Assembly (NCBI GenBank): GCA_965250025.1
Contig: OZ252283.1
Coordinates: forward strand, 3,224,001 to 3,288,000
Reading direction: 5' to 3'
DNA: 64,000 nt
Origin: CBDDLD01 sp965250025
GTDB lineage: Bacteria > Bacteroidota > Bacteroidia > Flavobacteriales > Flavobacteriaceae
Positions within the stretch are counted from its first letter, which is position 1. The number at the start of each line of letters is the position of its first letter. The notes beneath the pieces were generated by a model. It worked only from the letters and a program-made list of their open reading frames with translations, searched no databases and had not been told where the DNA came from. Both the position numbers and the translations under genes were made by a program. Below are positions 27,547 through 36,346 of this stretch, in pieces.

Positions 27547-29001
27547 ATGAAGTTAAAAAGGTTATCGCTTAGAGCGCGCATTTTTGTAGCCATGATACTA
27601 TTGGTATTGTTGGCTTCCATTTTAATTGCTGCCGTAACGATATATCAATATAACGAAGAAGCTCAGGATTACCACCGTGAACGGTTAGAGCGAAAAGAAA
27701 AAAACATTAAAGAAAGTATTAATTATACCATAAAAGAGACGACTTTCCCCGTTACTACTGAAAACATTCCATACATCTTTAAAGATGAAATCTATGAAAT
27801 TGCGGCCATTCATAAGTTGCAAATTAACCTCTATGATCTTGAAGGCGGATTGCTAAAATCTTCAAAAGCTGTCATTCAAAAAGATACCATTTCAAAATGT
27901 TTGGATGCCGAAATATTAAATGCATTATCTAATACTGCCGAACACAGGCACGTCATAAAAAATGTAGAGAATGGAGAGACCTTTCAATCTTCCTATTCGT
28001 ACATCACTGATGAAAAGTTCAAAACACTGGCCATTTTGAATTTACCTTATCTTGAAAATGATGATTTCCTTAATAGAGAACTCAATGAGTTTTTATTACG
28101 ATTAGGCTATGCTTATTTGATCATGATTTTGGCTGCCATAGTTTTTGCTTATTTCATTTCAAAATATATCACAAGATCCCTAAAAACCATTAGTGATAAA
28201 ATGAATGAAACCCGTTTAGAGAAGCGTAATCAGAAAATAGACATACAATCCTCAAGTGAGGAGATCTCTGCTCTGGTAAACGCATACAACAGCATGATTG
28301 ACGAATTGGAAGAGAGTGCTGTAAAGCTTGCAACCAGCGAACGTGAACAAGCATGGCGTGAAATGGCCAAACAAGTTGCTCATGAGATCAAAAACCCTTT
28401 AACGCCTATGCGATTAAGTGTTCAGAGCTTTCAGAGAAAGTTTAATCCGGAAGACAAAAACATTCACCAAAAAGTGAATGAATACAGCAATACACTGATT
28501 CAACAGATTGATACTATGAGCTCTATCGCTTCTGCCTTTTCTAATTTTGCTAAAATGCCTGCCCAACAAAGTGAAGCCTTAAATGTTGTGCAGATTGTAA
28601 AGCTTGCACTTGATATTTTTAACGAACACTATATCTCTTTTGAAGCTAAGGAAGATGAAATCATTGCAGAACTTGACAGAACTCAACTCATTAGAGTAGT
28701 GACAAATCTTGTGAAGAATGGTATTCAAGCCATCCCAAAAGATATGGAAAATCCTAAAATTAAGGTCTCAGTATATTCAGAAAACAATGATGTGATTATA
28801 ACTGTTCTTGATAACGGGTCAGGAATATCTCAAGAAAACAAAGCCAAAATATTCGAACCTAAGTTTACAACTAAAACCAGTGGTATGGGGTTAGGGCTAG
28901 CAATGGTAAAAAATATTGTGGAAACCTATAAAGGAAGTATTACCTTTACATCTGAAAATGGTCAAGGCACCATATTTACAGTAAAATTTCCTAAACAATA
29001 A
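27547..29001 (+). CDS. Sensor histidine kinase, NtrY-like
   Basis: A 484-residue two-component sensor. Order: first membrane helix (about 12-32), a periplasmic sensor region of about 150 residues, second helix (about 186-205), HAMP linker (to about 255), HisKA with the phospho-acceptor in VAHEIKNPLTPMRLS (about 280), and an HATPase_c domain with N box NLVKNGIQAIP and G boxes DNGSGIS and GMGLGLAMVKN. The HEIKNPLTPM form resembles the NtrY group. No response regulator adjoins it, so its partner must be elsewhere. It is 46 bases after hemJ and 4 bases before the enoyl-CoA hydratase gene. Confidence 0.92.
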   Translation: MKLKRLSLRARIFVAMILLVLLASILIAAVTIYQYNEEAQDYHRERLERKEKNIKESINYTIKETTFPVTTENIPYIFKDEIYEIAAIHKLQINLYDLEGGLLKSSKAVIQKDTISKCLDAEILNALSNTAEHRHVIKNVENGETFQSSYSYITDEKFKTLAILNLPYLENDDFLNRELNEFLLRLGYAYLIMILAAIVFAYFISKYITRSLKTISDKMNETRLEKRNQKIDIQSSSEEISALVNAYNSMIDELEESAVKLATSEREQAWREMAKQVAHEIKNPLTPMRLSVQSFQRKFNPEDKNIHQKVNEYSNTLIQQIDTMSSIASAFSNFAKMPAQQSEALNVVQIVKLALDIFNEHYISFEAKEDEIIAELDRTQLIRVVTNLVKNGIQAIPKDMENPKIKVSVYSENNDVIITVLDNGSGISQENKAKIFEPKFTTKTSGMGLGLAMVKNIVETYKGSITFTSENGQGTIFTVKFPKQ

Positions 29002-29005
29002 AACC

Positions 29006-29788
29006 ATGGCATACGAAAATATCCTATACCTTTCAGAAGATGGTATCGCAACCATTACCATCAACAGACCTAATAAACTAAATGCTCTAAATAAAGCTAC
29101 TATTAGCGAATTGCATCATGCTTTTAAAACAGCCAACGCAGATACGGAAGTAAAGGTTATCATTATTACCGGAAGTGGAGAAAAAGCATTTGTTGCCGGT
29201 GCTGATATTAGTGAATTTGCTGACTTTGATGTGGCTCAGGGTAAAGCTTTAGCTGCTGACGGGCAAGCACAATTATTTGATTTTGTAGAACATTTGCAAA
29301 CCCCTGTTATTGCTGCTGTTAACGGTTTTGCTCTTGGAGGGGGATTAGAACTCGCCATGTCTAGCCATTTTAGATTGGCTAGTACAAATGCAAAAATGGG
29401 GCTTCCTGAAGTGTCTTTGGGCGTAATTCCAGGTTATGGAGGTACCCAACGATTACCTCAGCTTATAGGTAAAGGCAGAGCAATGGAAATGATCATGACT
29501 GCAGGAATGATTGATGCTAATACAGCCTTAAATTATGGCTTGATAAATCATGTTGTAGAGCCCGAATCACTTATGGAAACATGTGTTAGTATAGCTCATA
29601 AGATCATGAAAAATTCTTCTATTGCCATAGCTCAAGTTATTCGTTGTATCAATGCGAATTATGAGGACGGTGTTAATGGTTTCGATATTGAAATAGAGTC
29701 TTTTGGTTATTGTTTTGGTACCGAAGATTTTAAGGAAGGAACTTCTGCGTTTTTAGAAAAACGAAAAGCTAACTTTCCGGGCAACTAA
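29006..29788 (+). CDS. Enoyl-CoA hydratase/isomerase family protein
   Basis: A 260-residue crotonase-fold enzyme. The oxyanion hole segments are FVAGADISEFADF and NGFALGGGLELAMSSH, and both catalytic glutamates of a true enoyl-CoA hydratase appear to be present (GGGLELA and LPEVSLGVIPGYGGTQRL). It would hydrate 2-enoyl-CoA to 3-hydroxyacyl-CoA in fatty acid or amino acid breakdown, or butanoate metabolism. It follows the histidine kinase by 4 bases, so they probably share a transcript. The exact substrate chain length is not predictable. Confidence 0.92.
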   Translation: MAYENILYLSEDGIATITINRPNKLNALNKATISELHHAFKTANADTEVKVIIITGSGEKAFVAGADISEFADFDVAQGKALAADGQAQLFDFVEHLQTPVIAAVNGFALGGGLELAMSSHFRLASTNAKMGLPEVSLGVIPGYGGTQRLPQLIGKGRAMEMIMTAGMIDANTALNYGLINHVVEPESLMETCVSIAHKIMKNSSIAIAQVIRCINANYEDGVNGFDIEIESFGYCFGTEDFKEGTSAFLEKRKANFPGN

Positions 29789-29822
29789 TAAAAATGACTA
29801 TTCTTTTTTGTGATAAACGTAA

Positions 29823-29954
29823 TTAATTAGACGACTTTAATTGACTGTATCTTTCGTCTATAATATTATGCAAAACGTACAATGGACTAATCATTATTAG
29901 GCACAACAATATGATTGGGCTGAATACAACCAGATATAGATATTTCTTGTTCAT
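29823..29954 (-). CDS. Small membrane protein (43 residues), probable
   Basis: An ATG-started minus-strand frame of 43 codons lying wholly in an intergenic gap. It encodes a peptide with a lysine start (MNKKYLYLVV), one strong membrane helix (about residues 5-27) and a charged tail with DERYSQLKSS. That layout, positive inside and polar outside, looks like a real single-span microprotein. I do not recognise a family. It stands alone between the converging enoyl-CoA hydratase gene and the divergent radical SAM gene. Confidence 0.5.
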   Translation of the reverse strand: MNKKYLYLVVFSPIILLCLIMISPLYVLHNIIDERYSQLKSSN

Positions 29955-30113
29955 GATTTAAGTTTTTACAAATCTCTAACTATTTTAAATTGCTGAAAAC
30001 AAGAATTTTAACCCATTAGTGTTTCATATTGATCTTGTGCATTATCAATACATGCTTTATTACAAATACTCAAATTGTTAATAGTACAAAATTTTACACG
30101 TGACCTGAGATAT
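29955..30113. other. Intergenic leader before the radical SAM gene
   Basis: About 160 AT-rich bases between the small membrane protein start and the palindrome at 30114. No convincing gene or terminator is seen. Confidence 0.4.
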
Positions 30114-30139
30114 ATTTATTTGTAATTTTACAAATAAAT
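30114..30139. promoter_or_regulatory. Perfect 26-base palindrome (operator candidate)
   Basis: Arms ATTTATTTGTAA (30114-30125) and TTACAAATAAAT (30128-30139) are exact complements around TT. The palindrome ends 7 bases before the radical SAM start. TAATTTTA within it is one base off a -7 box, so the operator probably overlaps the promoter. Confidence 0.7.
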
Positions 30140-30146
30140 TATAAAT

Positions 30147-31220
30147 ATGTTTAAAAAATCTATCGTTAAAGGTCGTGGCGCACAATTAAATGTTCACAAT
30201 CGCTTCTTTGAACTATCCCATGAAACACGTGACGATTTCTTAGAGTATTGTGCTAAGGAGGGCGACACCGCTGATAAGAACAAGACACTTTATTTAGATG
30301 TCTTTCCAAAAACCATAGTTAACAAAGTAAAAAGTCCGGATGTAGGCATGCTATACTCCATGAACCCTTATCAGGGTTGTGAACATGGATGCATTTATTG
30401 CTATGCCAGAAATAGTCATGAATATTGGGGATATAGTGCCGGTTTAGATTTTGAAAGACGAATACTTATAAAAAGGGATGCTCCCCAACTTTTAGAAGCC
30501 TTATTAAAAAAGAAAAGCTGGAAAGCACACCCCATAGTACTTTCAGGTAACACAGACTGCTATCAACCTGCAGAACAACGTTTTAAAATCACTCAAGAGT
30601 GTTTGAAGGTTTTTCTAAAATTCAGACATCCAGTGGCTATCATTACCAAAAACGCTTTAATATTGAGAGATCTAGATCTATTGAAAGCCCTTCATAAAGA
30701 TCATCTCATCGTAGTTAACGTCTCCATCACATCACTTTCTGAAACCACAAGACAAGTTTTGGAACCAAGAACGGCTACCATAAAAAAACGATTAAAAACA
30801 GTACAAGAATTAAGCAATAACAATATTCCTGTTAATGTAATGCTTGCTCCTATAATACCTGGTATTAACAGTCATGAGATTCTTCCTATGGCGAAAGCCG
30901 CTTCCGATGCAGGAGCTTTATCTATTGCACACACCATTGTAAGGCTCAACGGTGCTATTGGCGAAATCTTTACAGATTGGATAACAAAAACAATGCCTGA
31001 CAGAGCGTCTAAAGTTCTGCATCAAATTGAGGATTGTCATGGTGGTTCTTTAAACGAAAGCAGATATGGAAAGCGCATGCGAGGCGAAGGAAAAATTGCT
31101 GAACAGATTCATGTATTAATGCAACTTGCCAGAGGCAAATACTTCAGAAACAAAAGCATGCCCAAATTAAACACCGAACTTCATGTGCAGTACAAAACTG
31201 GGCAAATGACTTTATTCTAA
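30147..31220 (+). CDS. PA0069-family radical SAM protein (SPL-like)
   Basis: A 357-residue radical SAM enzyme of the PA0069 group, distantly related to spore photoproduct lyase. The iron-sulfur cluster motif CxxxCxxC is at C78, C82 and C85 (QGCEHGCIYCYARNSHEYWG). The remainder is a partial TIM barrel with VLSGNTDCYQPAE and EPRTATIKKRL, characteristic of this group. Its reaction is unknown, although DNA photoproduct repair has been suspected for relatives. It sits alone behind a perfect palindrome and ends at a hairpin shared with the converging gene. A cluster-containing enzyme under tight control would fit a stress or iron response. Confidence 0.9.
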   Translation: MFKKSIVKGRGAQLNVHNRFFELSHETRDDFLEYCAKEGDTADKNKTLYLDVFPKTIVNKVKSPDVGMLYSMNPYQGCEHGCIYCYARNSHEYWGYSAGLDFERRILIKRDAPQLLEALLKKKSWKAHPIVLSGNTDCYQPAEQRFKITQECLKVFLKFRHPVAIITKNALILRDLDLLKALHKDHLIVVNVSITSLSETTRQVLEPRTATIKKRLKTVQELSNNNIPVNVMLAPIIPGINSHEILPMAKAASDAGALSIAHTIVRLNGAIGEIFTDWITKTMPDRASKVLHQIEDCHGGSLNESRYGKRMRGEGKIAEQIHVLMQLARGKYFRNKSMPKLNTELHVQYKTGQMTLF

Positions 31221-31250
31221 AAAAAAGTGAGCCTTATTAGAGCTCACCTT
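31221..31250. terminator. Intrinsic terminator between converging genes
   Basis: Stem GTGAGC / GCTCAC (31228-31233 with 31242-31247). On the minus strand the stem is followed by seven T, a good terminator for the gene at 31286; on the plus strand the tail is weaker (CTTTTC). Confidence 0.75.
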
Positions 31251-31285
31251 TTCAAAAAATTTAAATAACTAAATAAACAATAAAC

Positions 31286-31864
31286 TTAAATTCTAAATAC
31301 TTTCCTATAGGTTCGACCATTAGATTTCATAACTACCTTGTAATCACCATTGACCTTTTCTTTAAGGTTATACACACGATTGATTATCCTATCTCCATCT
31401 AGAGTTTCAGTAAGTATGAGCTCGTTTTCAAAGTAGATTTTAATGTCTAGCGGTTGACCATCTAAAGTAAGCTGAGAAATCAGTATTCTTGAGTTCTCAA
31501 CTCTAAAAACTGGTTTAAAAATCGTTCTCTCCGCATCCGCAATAAAAGTCACACTTCCAGATGTTACTACAAAAGCTTTGATATTAATTTCAAAATCTTT
31601 GTTGAATTCAATGGTATATAGGCCATCTTTTAAACTCTTGAGATTAAACGTATGGCTATAGATGCCATCATAGTTAATTTTCTCTGAATATATAATACTA
31701 TTTGAAACATCTTTTATAACGACTTCATGTCCTTTTTTAACCTTATCTAGTGTCAATTCACCAGAGACTAGTTTTAAGGGAGTTTCAATGTTCACATCGG
31801 CGTAGCCTGTACGTGTTCCTAACAGTAACGCTACAACTAAAATTATTCTAATACATGTTTTCAT
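31286..31864 (-). CDS. Exported two-domain beta-sandwich protein, unknown function
   Basis: A 192-residue protein with a signal peptide (about 1-22, cut near GYADV). The rest looks like two related beta-rich halves: each has a short charged strand, then YDGIYSHTFNLKSLKDGLYTIEF in the first and DRIINRVYNLKEKVNGDYKVVM in the second. The pattern LxxGxYxxxF is like T9SS-tail or Ig-like folds, but without the usual FPNP start, so secretion by T9SS is uncertain. I recognise it only as a type of small secreted protein common in flavobacteria. It is a single-gene unit with its own terminator. Confidence 0.65.
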   Translation of the reverse strand: MKTCIRIILVVALLLGTRTGYADVNIETPLKLVSGELTLDKVKKGHEVVIKDVSNSIIYSEKINYDGIYSHTFNLKSLKDGLYTIEFNKDFEINIKAFVVTSGSVTFIADAERTIFKPVFRVENSRILISQLTLDGQPLDIKIYFENELILTETLDGDRIINRVYNLKEKVNGDYKVVMKSNGRTYRKVFRI

Positions 31865-32041
31865 AACAAATCAGTAATACTAATTTATATTGCAAATCTA
31901 TACCCCTTGAACCAACTGAAAAACAAGGATTTTGGCTAATTTATATTCAAAATTAACCCCATATTTAAAGTTAAGTTATTGTAAAGTTAAAATAGTACAC
32001 ATTATAGGTAATCCTGAACAGTTTATTGCGACTAATTCCCG

Positions 32042-32049
32042 TAATTTTG
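32042..32049 (+). promoter_or_regulatory. Putative -7 box of the AraC gene at 32066
   Basis: TAATTTTG fits TAnnTTTG exactly, 16 bases before the start codon. Confidence 0.45.
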
Positions 32050-32065
32050 TAATGTGTAATTAGTT

Positions 32066-32938
32066 ATGAATAATCGTAAACCTACATTAGAAAAGATAAG
32101 TCCGGAATTCGGAAGCTCCGTTTTGGTCAAAAAGCACGAAGCTTACATTGGAACCAATTGCCCTTTTTGGCATTTCCATCCGGAAATAGAACTGGTTTAT
32201 GTCAATAAAGGCCAAGGGAAACGTCATATTGGCTCACACCTTTCGTATTTTAACAACAGTCAGCTATTGCTTATTGGCTCAAACTTACCTCACAATGGAT
32301 TTACCGACCGCTTAACTGTAAACGGCTCTGAAACTTTAATACAGTTTAAACCTGAATTCTTAGGGGAGCATTTTTTCAATATTCCTGAAATGGAAAGTAT
32401 TAAGCTCCTTTTTGAACGAGCAAAAAAAGGAATTCTTTTTAAAACTGAAACTAAAAAACGTATCGGACCAAAAATAGAACGTTTAAAGGATATTAAAGGA
32501 CTACCTCGTATAGTCACCCTTTTAGAGATCTTGCATGATCTATCCTTTGCAGAAGATTATACCATTTTAAATGCTGATGGTTATGCTTTTGAAACTCAAC
32601 CTCAGGATAGCGCAAAAGTGGATCTTATCTATAAGCATATCAATGAAAATTTTAAACGCCATATCGCTCTGGAAGAAATTGCTGACAGCGTAAGCATGAC
32701 TGTTCCGGCGTTCTGTAGATATTTCAAAAAAGTCACCGGAAAAACCTTTACTAAACTGGTCAACGAATATCGGGTAGTTCATGCTACAAAACTATTGTCA
32801 GAAAGTCAAATGAGTATCACAGACATTTGCTATGAATGTGGCTTCAATAATTTTTCACACTTCAATAAGCTTTTTAAAGAGTTCACAGGCAAAAGCGCTT
32901 CTAAATACAGAAGGCAACTGAAATTGATCATGCAGTAA
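32066..32938 (+). CDS. AraC-family transcription regulator with cupin domain
   Basis: A 290-residue regulator with an N-terminal cupin domain (about 20-110; metal-type histidines in WHFHPEIELVYV) and a C-terminal AraC double helix-turn-helix (about 190-288) with IALEEIADSVSMTVPAFCRYFKKVTGKTF and ITDICYECGFNNFSHFNKLFKEFTGKSASKYR. Such cupin-AraC proteins usually sense sugars or related small molecules. No sugar genes flank it; the next gene encodes a lipoprotein. It is transcribed from its own promoter with a match to the -7 box. Ligand and targets are unknown. Confidence 0.9.
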   Translation: MNNRKPTLEKISPEFGSSVLVKKHEAYIGTNCPFWHFHPEIELVYVNKGQGKRHIGSHLSYFNNSQLLLIGSNLPHNGFTDRLTVNGSETLIQFKPEFLGEHFFNIPEMESIKLLFERAKKGILFKTETKKRIGPKIERLKDIKGLPRIVTLLEILHDLSFAEDYTILNADGYAFETQPQDSAKVDLIYKHINENFKRHIALEEIADSVSMTVPAFCRYFKKVTGKTFTKLVNEYRVVHATKLLSESQMSITDICYECGFNNFSHFNKLFKEFTGKSASKYRRQLKLIMQ

Positions 32939-33034
32939 TGCACTTTATCGATAAAAGAGGCAGGTTTTTTCTTTCAATAACTTTTTTTTCATACCTTCCG
33001 CAACTTCAAAAATCAACTTAAATCTAAATCAATT

Positions 33035-33820
33035 ATGAAAAACACTTTTTTACGTCTTGCGTTTTTAGCTTTAGTCTTTTTATCGAGTTGTAGCGATTCG
33101 ACATCAGATGAGTTTAATAACATTAACCCTGAGGCTGTAGCCAGATACATAGAAACTATTGCCATGGTATCAGCACAAGACGCTCAAGAAAACACTACGA
33201 TTACTGTAAACTATGATGGTAACAACAGAGTTACCAATGTTACTGATGGTACTGAAACCGGTTTATTAGTATATGAAAATGACGATTTATCAAATGTAAG
33301 TGGACAAGGTGAAAGTTTTGATATCGAAGAGTTGTACCAGTCGCCTTACGATGCCTTTGAAGTAGGAGAGGTTTTAGAATATGACAATAGTGGTAACCCG
33401 GTAAGAATTAAGTTTCTTGAATATGCTTACGATTGGGAAACAAATACTGAAGTTACGTTAGACTATACTGCTATAGTTACTTACGATTCTAGACCAAACC
33501 CATATTTCTATACACTTCAAGCTGCTGGTGTTATCGAAGTTTTAGATGGTGTAGATTTAAATTTTGGTATGGCTCCAAATGCTGCAGAGATCGTACAAGC
33601 CAGAATGCTTTTCCCTTTAAACAATATTACTCGTATTCAATATAATGATGAAAATGGCGATCCTGTGTACGATGTTTCTATAGATTATGTTTACAATAGC
33701 GATAACTACCCTACAACTGCTACAGTTACCGGTACCAGCTATGATGAAGACTTTGAAGGTAACCCTACAACTACTGAAGAGTTTTATTCACTTACATATA
33801 CGTACAGATCTGAAAACTAA
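33035..33820 (+). CDS. Surface-type lipoprotein, unknown function
   Basis: A 261-residue lipoprotein. The lipobox LSSC places the lipid on C19, and the next residues (SDSTSDE) are acidic, as in the export signal that sends Bacteroidota lipoproteins to the cell surface. The body is rich in Asn, Asp, Tyr and Thr and contains repeated short beta motifs such as TVNYDGNNRVTNVTDG and YDNSGNPVRIKF, similar to RHS/YD-like or DUF4595-type proteins. I cannot assign a function. A very strong terminator follows. It has its own leader of about 95 bases after the AraC gene. Confidence 0.7.
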   Translation: MKNTFLRLAFLALVFLSSCSDSTSDEFNNINPEAVARYIETIAMVSAQDAQENTTITVNYDGNNRVTNVTDGTETGLLVYENDDLSNVSGQGESFDIEELYQSPYDAFEVGEVLEYDNSGNPVRIKFLEYAYDWETNTEVTLDYTAIVTYDSRPNPYFYTLQAAGVIEVLDGVDLNFGMAPNAAEIVQARMLFPLNNITRIQYNDENGDPVYDVSIDYVYNSDNYPTTATVTGTSYDEDFEGNPTTTEEFYSLTYTYRSEN

Positions 33821-33845
33821 TCGCTAGTTATTATAATATTTATTT

Positions 33846-33879
33846 AAAGTCTTGTAGTATTTCTACAAGACTTTTTTTA
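33846..33879 (+). terminator. Strong intrinsic terminator
   Basis: Perfect 12-base stem AAAGTCTTGTAG / CTACAAGACTTT (33846-33857 with 33863-33874), loop TATTT, then a run of T. It ends the lipoprotein gene and could also stop the converging GNAT transcript. Confidence 0.92.
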
Positions 33880-33901
33880 TTAAATCAAACGGATTAATAC
33901 C

Positions 33902-34390
33902 CTAAGATTTGTCTTTGGATCTTAGCGCTTTTTCAAATACAATTTTGGTTTGAAGTTTGGTGTTGGTATATACTCGGATAATATCAAAACCATTTTTAAG
34001 ATTTAATAACATCATAGGCTTAAATCGGTTCATGGATTTAGTCTGTATGATCTTAAACCCTTTTTTTTTCACTTCATCTTCTTGAAGATTTAACAGCTTT
34101 TGAGCAATTCCTAACTTACGGTATTCTTTATGAACCCCACCAATCCAACTATAGAAAACATTTTCGTCTTTTGGATACCCTATTTTGAACCCAACAAGCG
34201 TAGTCTTACTATATGCTAAGACAGTTATAATGCACTTATAGCTATTATTAAACCGCCCTATAAAAAAATCCCGATCTGCATCATTGAAAATGTGTTGATA
34301 GAGTCTTATAATTTCATTCAGTTTATAATCCTCAGGACACTCTGTTAAGATTTTATATGTAATCTTACTGTTCTCCATTCCATTCTGCAT
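33902..34390 (-). CDS. GNAT N-acetyltransferase
   Basis: A 162-residue GNAT-fold protein. The acetyl-CoA-binding motif is seen in GGVHKEYRKLGIAQKLLNLQEDEVKKKG (about residues 84-111), and the C-terminal beta bulge region in MLLNLKNGFDIIRVYTN. The start at 34390 overlaps the upstream HD hydrolase gene by 26 bases; an ATG four codons on (34378) would make the overlap 14 bases and is equally plausible. Acceptor unknown. It is the last gene of a three-gene minus-strand set with the HD hydrolase and the acyltransferase. Confidence 0.82.
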   Translation of the reverse strand: MQNGMENSKITYKILTECPEDYKLNEIIRLYQHIFNDADRDFFIGRFNNSYKCIITVLAYSKTTLVGFKIGYPKDENVFYSWIGGVHKEYRKLGIAQKLLNLQEDEVKKKGFKIIQTKSMNRFKPMMLLNLKNGFDIIRVYTNTKLQTKIVFEKALRSKDKS

Positions 34391-35021
34391 AGAACTGTTT
34401 AAGATATCCTTCCATAAACTGGTGGCGCTGTTTTGCTATTTGCTTGGCCGTTTTTGTATGCATTTGATCCTTGAGCAAAAGTAACTTTTCATAAAAGTGA
34501 TTAATAGTCGGCGATTTCGATGCCTTATACATTGCTTTGGTCATGTTTAGATTCGGTGGTATTTTAGGGTCATACAACACCCTGTTTTTAAAGCCTCCAT
34601 AATTAAAGCAACGTGCTATTCCTACAGCCCCTATAGCGTCTAATCGATCTGCATCTCTAACCACTTCAAGCTCTGAGGATGAAAATTTTTGAGTGCTATC
34701 TAAAGCGTTTTTAAAAGACATGTTCTCTATAATCTTTACCACGTGCTCGATAACAACACTGTCCACATTATTTTCAAACAAAAATTCTCTGGCGATATGC
34801 GGTCCAAGTGTTTCATCGCCATTATGAAATTTACTGTCTGCTATATCGTGTAACAATGCCGCTAAAGCCACTATAAGTTCATCAACATTTTCGCTTTTAG
34901 AAATCAATAATGCATTTCGATATACACGTTCGGTATGAAACCAATCGTGCCCGCCTTCAGCGTCCTCTAATTTAGCCTTTACAAATGCTATTGTCTGTTC
35001 TATCAGCGGATTGTCTTTCAT
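34365..35021 (-). CDS. HD-domain phosphohydrolase
   Basis: A 218-residue cytoplasmic hydrolase. The HD metal site is seen in GGHDWFHTERVYRNA (first His-Asp) and in ALLHDIADSKFHNGDE (the HD pair), with a further Asp in RDADRLDAIGAVGIARCF. It matches the YedJ/YpgQ-like group of small HD proteins, which act on nucleotides or phosphate esters. Its start overlaps the stop of the acyltransferase by 4 bases (ATGA) and its end overlaps the GNAT gene, so the three are coupled. The substrate is not predictable. Confidence 0.9.
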   Translation of the reverse strand: MKDNPLIEQTIAFVKAKLEDAEGGHDWFHTERVYRNALLISKSENVDELIVALAALLHDIADSKFHNGDETLGPHIAREFLFENNVDSVVIEHVVKIIENMSFKNALDSTQKFSSSELEVVRDADRLDAIGAVGIARCFNYGGFKNRVLYDPKIPPNLNMTKAMYKASKSPTINHFYEKLLLLKDQMHTKTAKQIAKQRHQFMEGYLKQFYAEWNGEQ

Positions 35022-35755
35022 CTCAGTATATCGCCCTTTATTTGTGATTCAATAATTCTAATTAATGCTTCTTTATCGTTATGTTCATTAACAGATAATG
35101 GTTGATGGACTTTATATGTTATATGCGCACCCAAGCCCATCGGGAATTTACCATAACGTAATGTTTGCCATGAATTATTAATGGTTATTGGCAACACTAT
35201 ACCTTCCGGAATATGTTCAAACATTGTCAATAATCCTTTAGTTTTAAAGGGCTTTGGTTTACCGTCTCTACTTCTGGTACCTTCCGGGAAAATAACTGCA
35301 GCCCAAGCATTTTTATCAATACGTTTTGCAAAATCTTCAATGGCCTTCACAGAACCCAGAGCATCTTTTCTGTCAATCAATACAGACCCCCCATGTCTCA
35401 AATTATAAGAGACACTCGGGATACCTCTGCCTAATTCTTTTTTACTAATAAACTTTACATGATGCTTTCTCAAATACCATATGAGAGGGGGTATGTCATA
35501 CATGCTTTGATGATTCGTTACAATGATTAATGGTTTCCCTTTCTCTATTTCATAGGTGTTGTAAAATGAAAATCGAGTTCCTAATACATTAAGACAACGC
35601 ATAATAAAAAACTGCAGCCAATCAACACTGACCTTGTGCGCTTTATATCCAAGCACATTGAAGCAAAACCACTGAATAGGATGAAAAATAACTAAGGTTA
35701 AACCAAAGCAGATAAAATATAATACGGTTATTGGATAGGCTAACAGCTTTTGCAT
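35018..35755 (-). CDS. plsC: 1-acyl-sn-glycerol-3-phosphate acyltransferase
   Basis: Puts the second acyl chain on lysophosphatidic acid to make phosphatidic acid for membrane lipids. The catalytic NHxxxxD motif is NHQSMYD (about residues 80-86), and the glycerol-phosphate site is FPEGTRSRDG. An N-terminal membrane segment (about 8-25) anchors it. A GTG further up (35776) keeps the frame open, but that codon lies inside the terminator hairpin of the bacilliredoxin gene, so the ATG at 35755 is chosen, giving 245 residues. Function assigned by family; other lyso-lipid acceptors are possible. Confidence 0.9.
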   Translation of the reverse strand: MQKLLAYPITVLYFICFGLTLVIFHPIQWFCFNVLGYKAHKVSVDWLQFFIMRCLNVLGTRFSFYNTYEIEKGKPLIIVTNHQSMYDIPPLIWYLRKHHVKFISKKELGRGIPSVSYNLRHGGSVLIDRKDALGSVKAIEDFAKRIDKNAWAAVIFPEGTRSRDGKPKPFKTKGLLTMFEHIPEGIVLPITINNSWQTLRYGKFPMGLGAHITYKVHQPLSVNEHNDKEALIRIIESQIKGDILR

Positions 35756-35760
35756 GGTAT

Positions 35761-35794
35761 AAAAATAAAAAACCACGATATATATCGTGGTTTT
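35761..35794 (-). terminator. Intrinsic terminator after the bacilliredoxin gene
   Basis: Stem AAAACCACGA / TCGTGGTTTT (35769-35778 with 35785-35794) around an alternating TA centre. On the minus strand it is followed by a T-rich tract. Its position argues for the downstream start of the acyltransferase gene. Confidence 0.85.
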
Positions 35795-35819
35795 CTTTTT
35801 TAAAAATTATTTAGAATCC

Positions 35820-36230
35820 TTAACAATGCTCGTTATAAGCATCCATAAGATTTTCAGCGATAAGCTCGGCAGGTCGGCCTTCAATATGATGACGCTCTAA
35901 CATATGTACCAACTCACCATCTTTGAACAATGCCATGCTAGGCGAACTCGGTGGGAAAGGTATCATGTATTCTCTTGCTTTATTGGTTGCTTCTTTATCA
36001 ACCCCTGCAAATACTGTTACCAAATGATTTGGTCGTTTCGCATTTTGCAAACTCATTCTGGCGCCTGGTCTTGCATTAGCCGCGGCACAGCCACATACCG
36101 AATTAACAACGACTAAGGTTGTCCCTTCTTTACCAATAGCAGTGTCTACTGCTTCAGTAGTATGTAATTCTTCAAAACCTACATTGGTTAAATCCTCTCG
36201 CATTGGTTTTACTAATTCTGCTGGATACAT
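35820..36230 (-). CDS. Bacilliredoxin, BrxA/BrxB family
   Basis: A 136-residue cytoplasmic thioredoxin-fold protein of the YphP/YqiW family with the CGC active site at C46-G47-C48 (VVNSVCGCAAANARPG). In Firmicutes these remove bacillithiol from oxidised proteins, and some Bacteroidota are known to make bacillithiol, so a de-bacillithiolation role is likely. Length and motif match the family fully. It has its own -7 box upstream and a terminator downstream, so it is a single-gene unit. Confidence 0.92.
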   Translation of the reverse strand: MYPAELVKPMREDLTNVGFEELHTTEAVDTAIGKEGTTLVVVNSVCGCAAANARPGARMSLQNAKRPNHLVTVFAGVDKEATNKAREYMIPFPPSSPSMALFKDGELVHMLERHHIEGRPAELIAENLMDAYNEHC

Positions 36231-36262
36231 ATCTTTATTCTTTAATTAACACTTTTGAGCTG

Positions 36263-36270
36263 CAAAGATA
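36263..36270 (-). promoter_or_regulatory. Putative -7 box of the bacilliredoxin gene
   Basis: On the minus strand this reads TATCTTTG, an exact TAnnTTTG match, 32 bases before the start. Confidence 0.5.
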
Positions 36271-36346
36271 CCAAATGTGTAACAAATAGTTTATGCCATA
36301 CACTAACAAATAGTATATTTATGCATTCATAAAATCTATAGTATAA

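Noticed and set aside
35756..35776. Upstream GTG start of the acyltransferase
   Set aside because: It falls within the terminator hairpin of the bacilliredoxin gene and adds only seven non-conserved residues.
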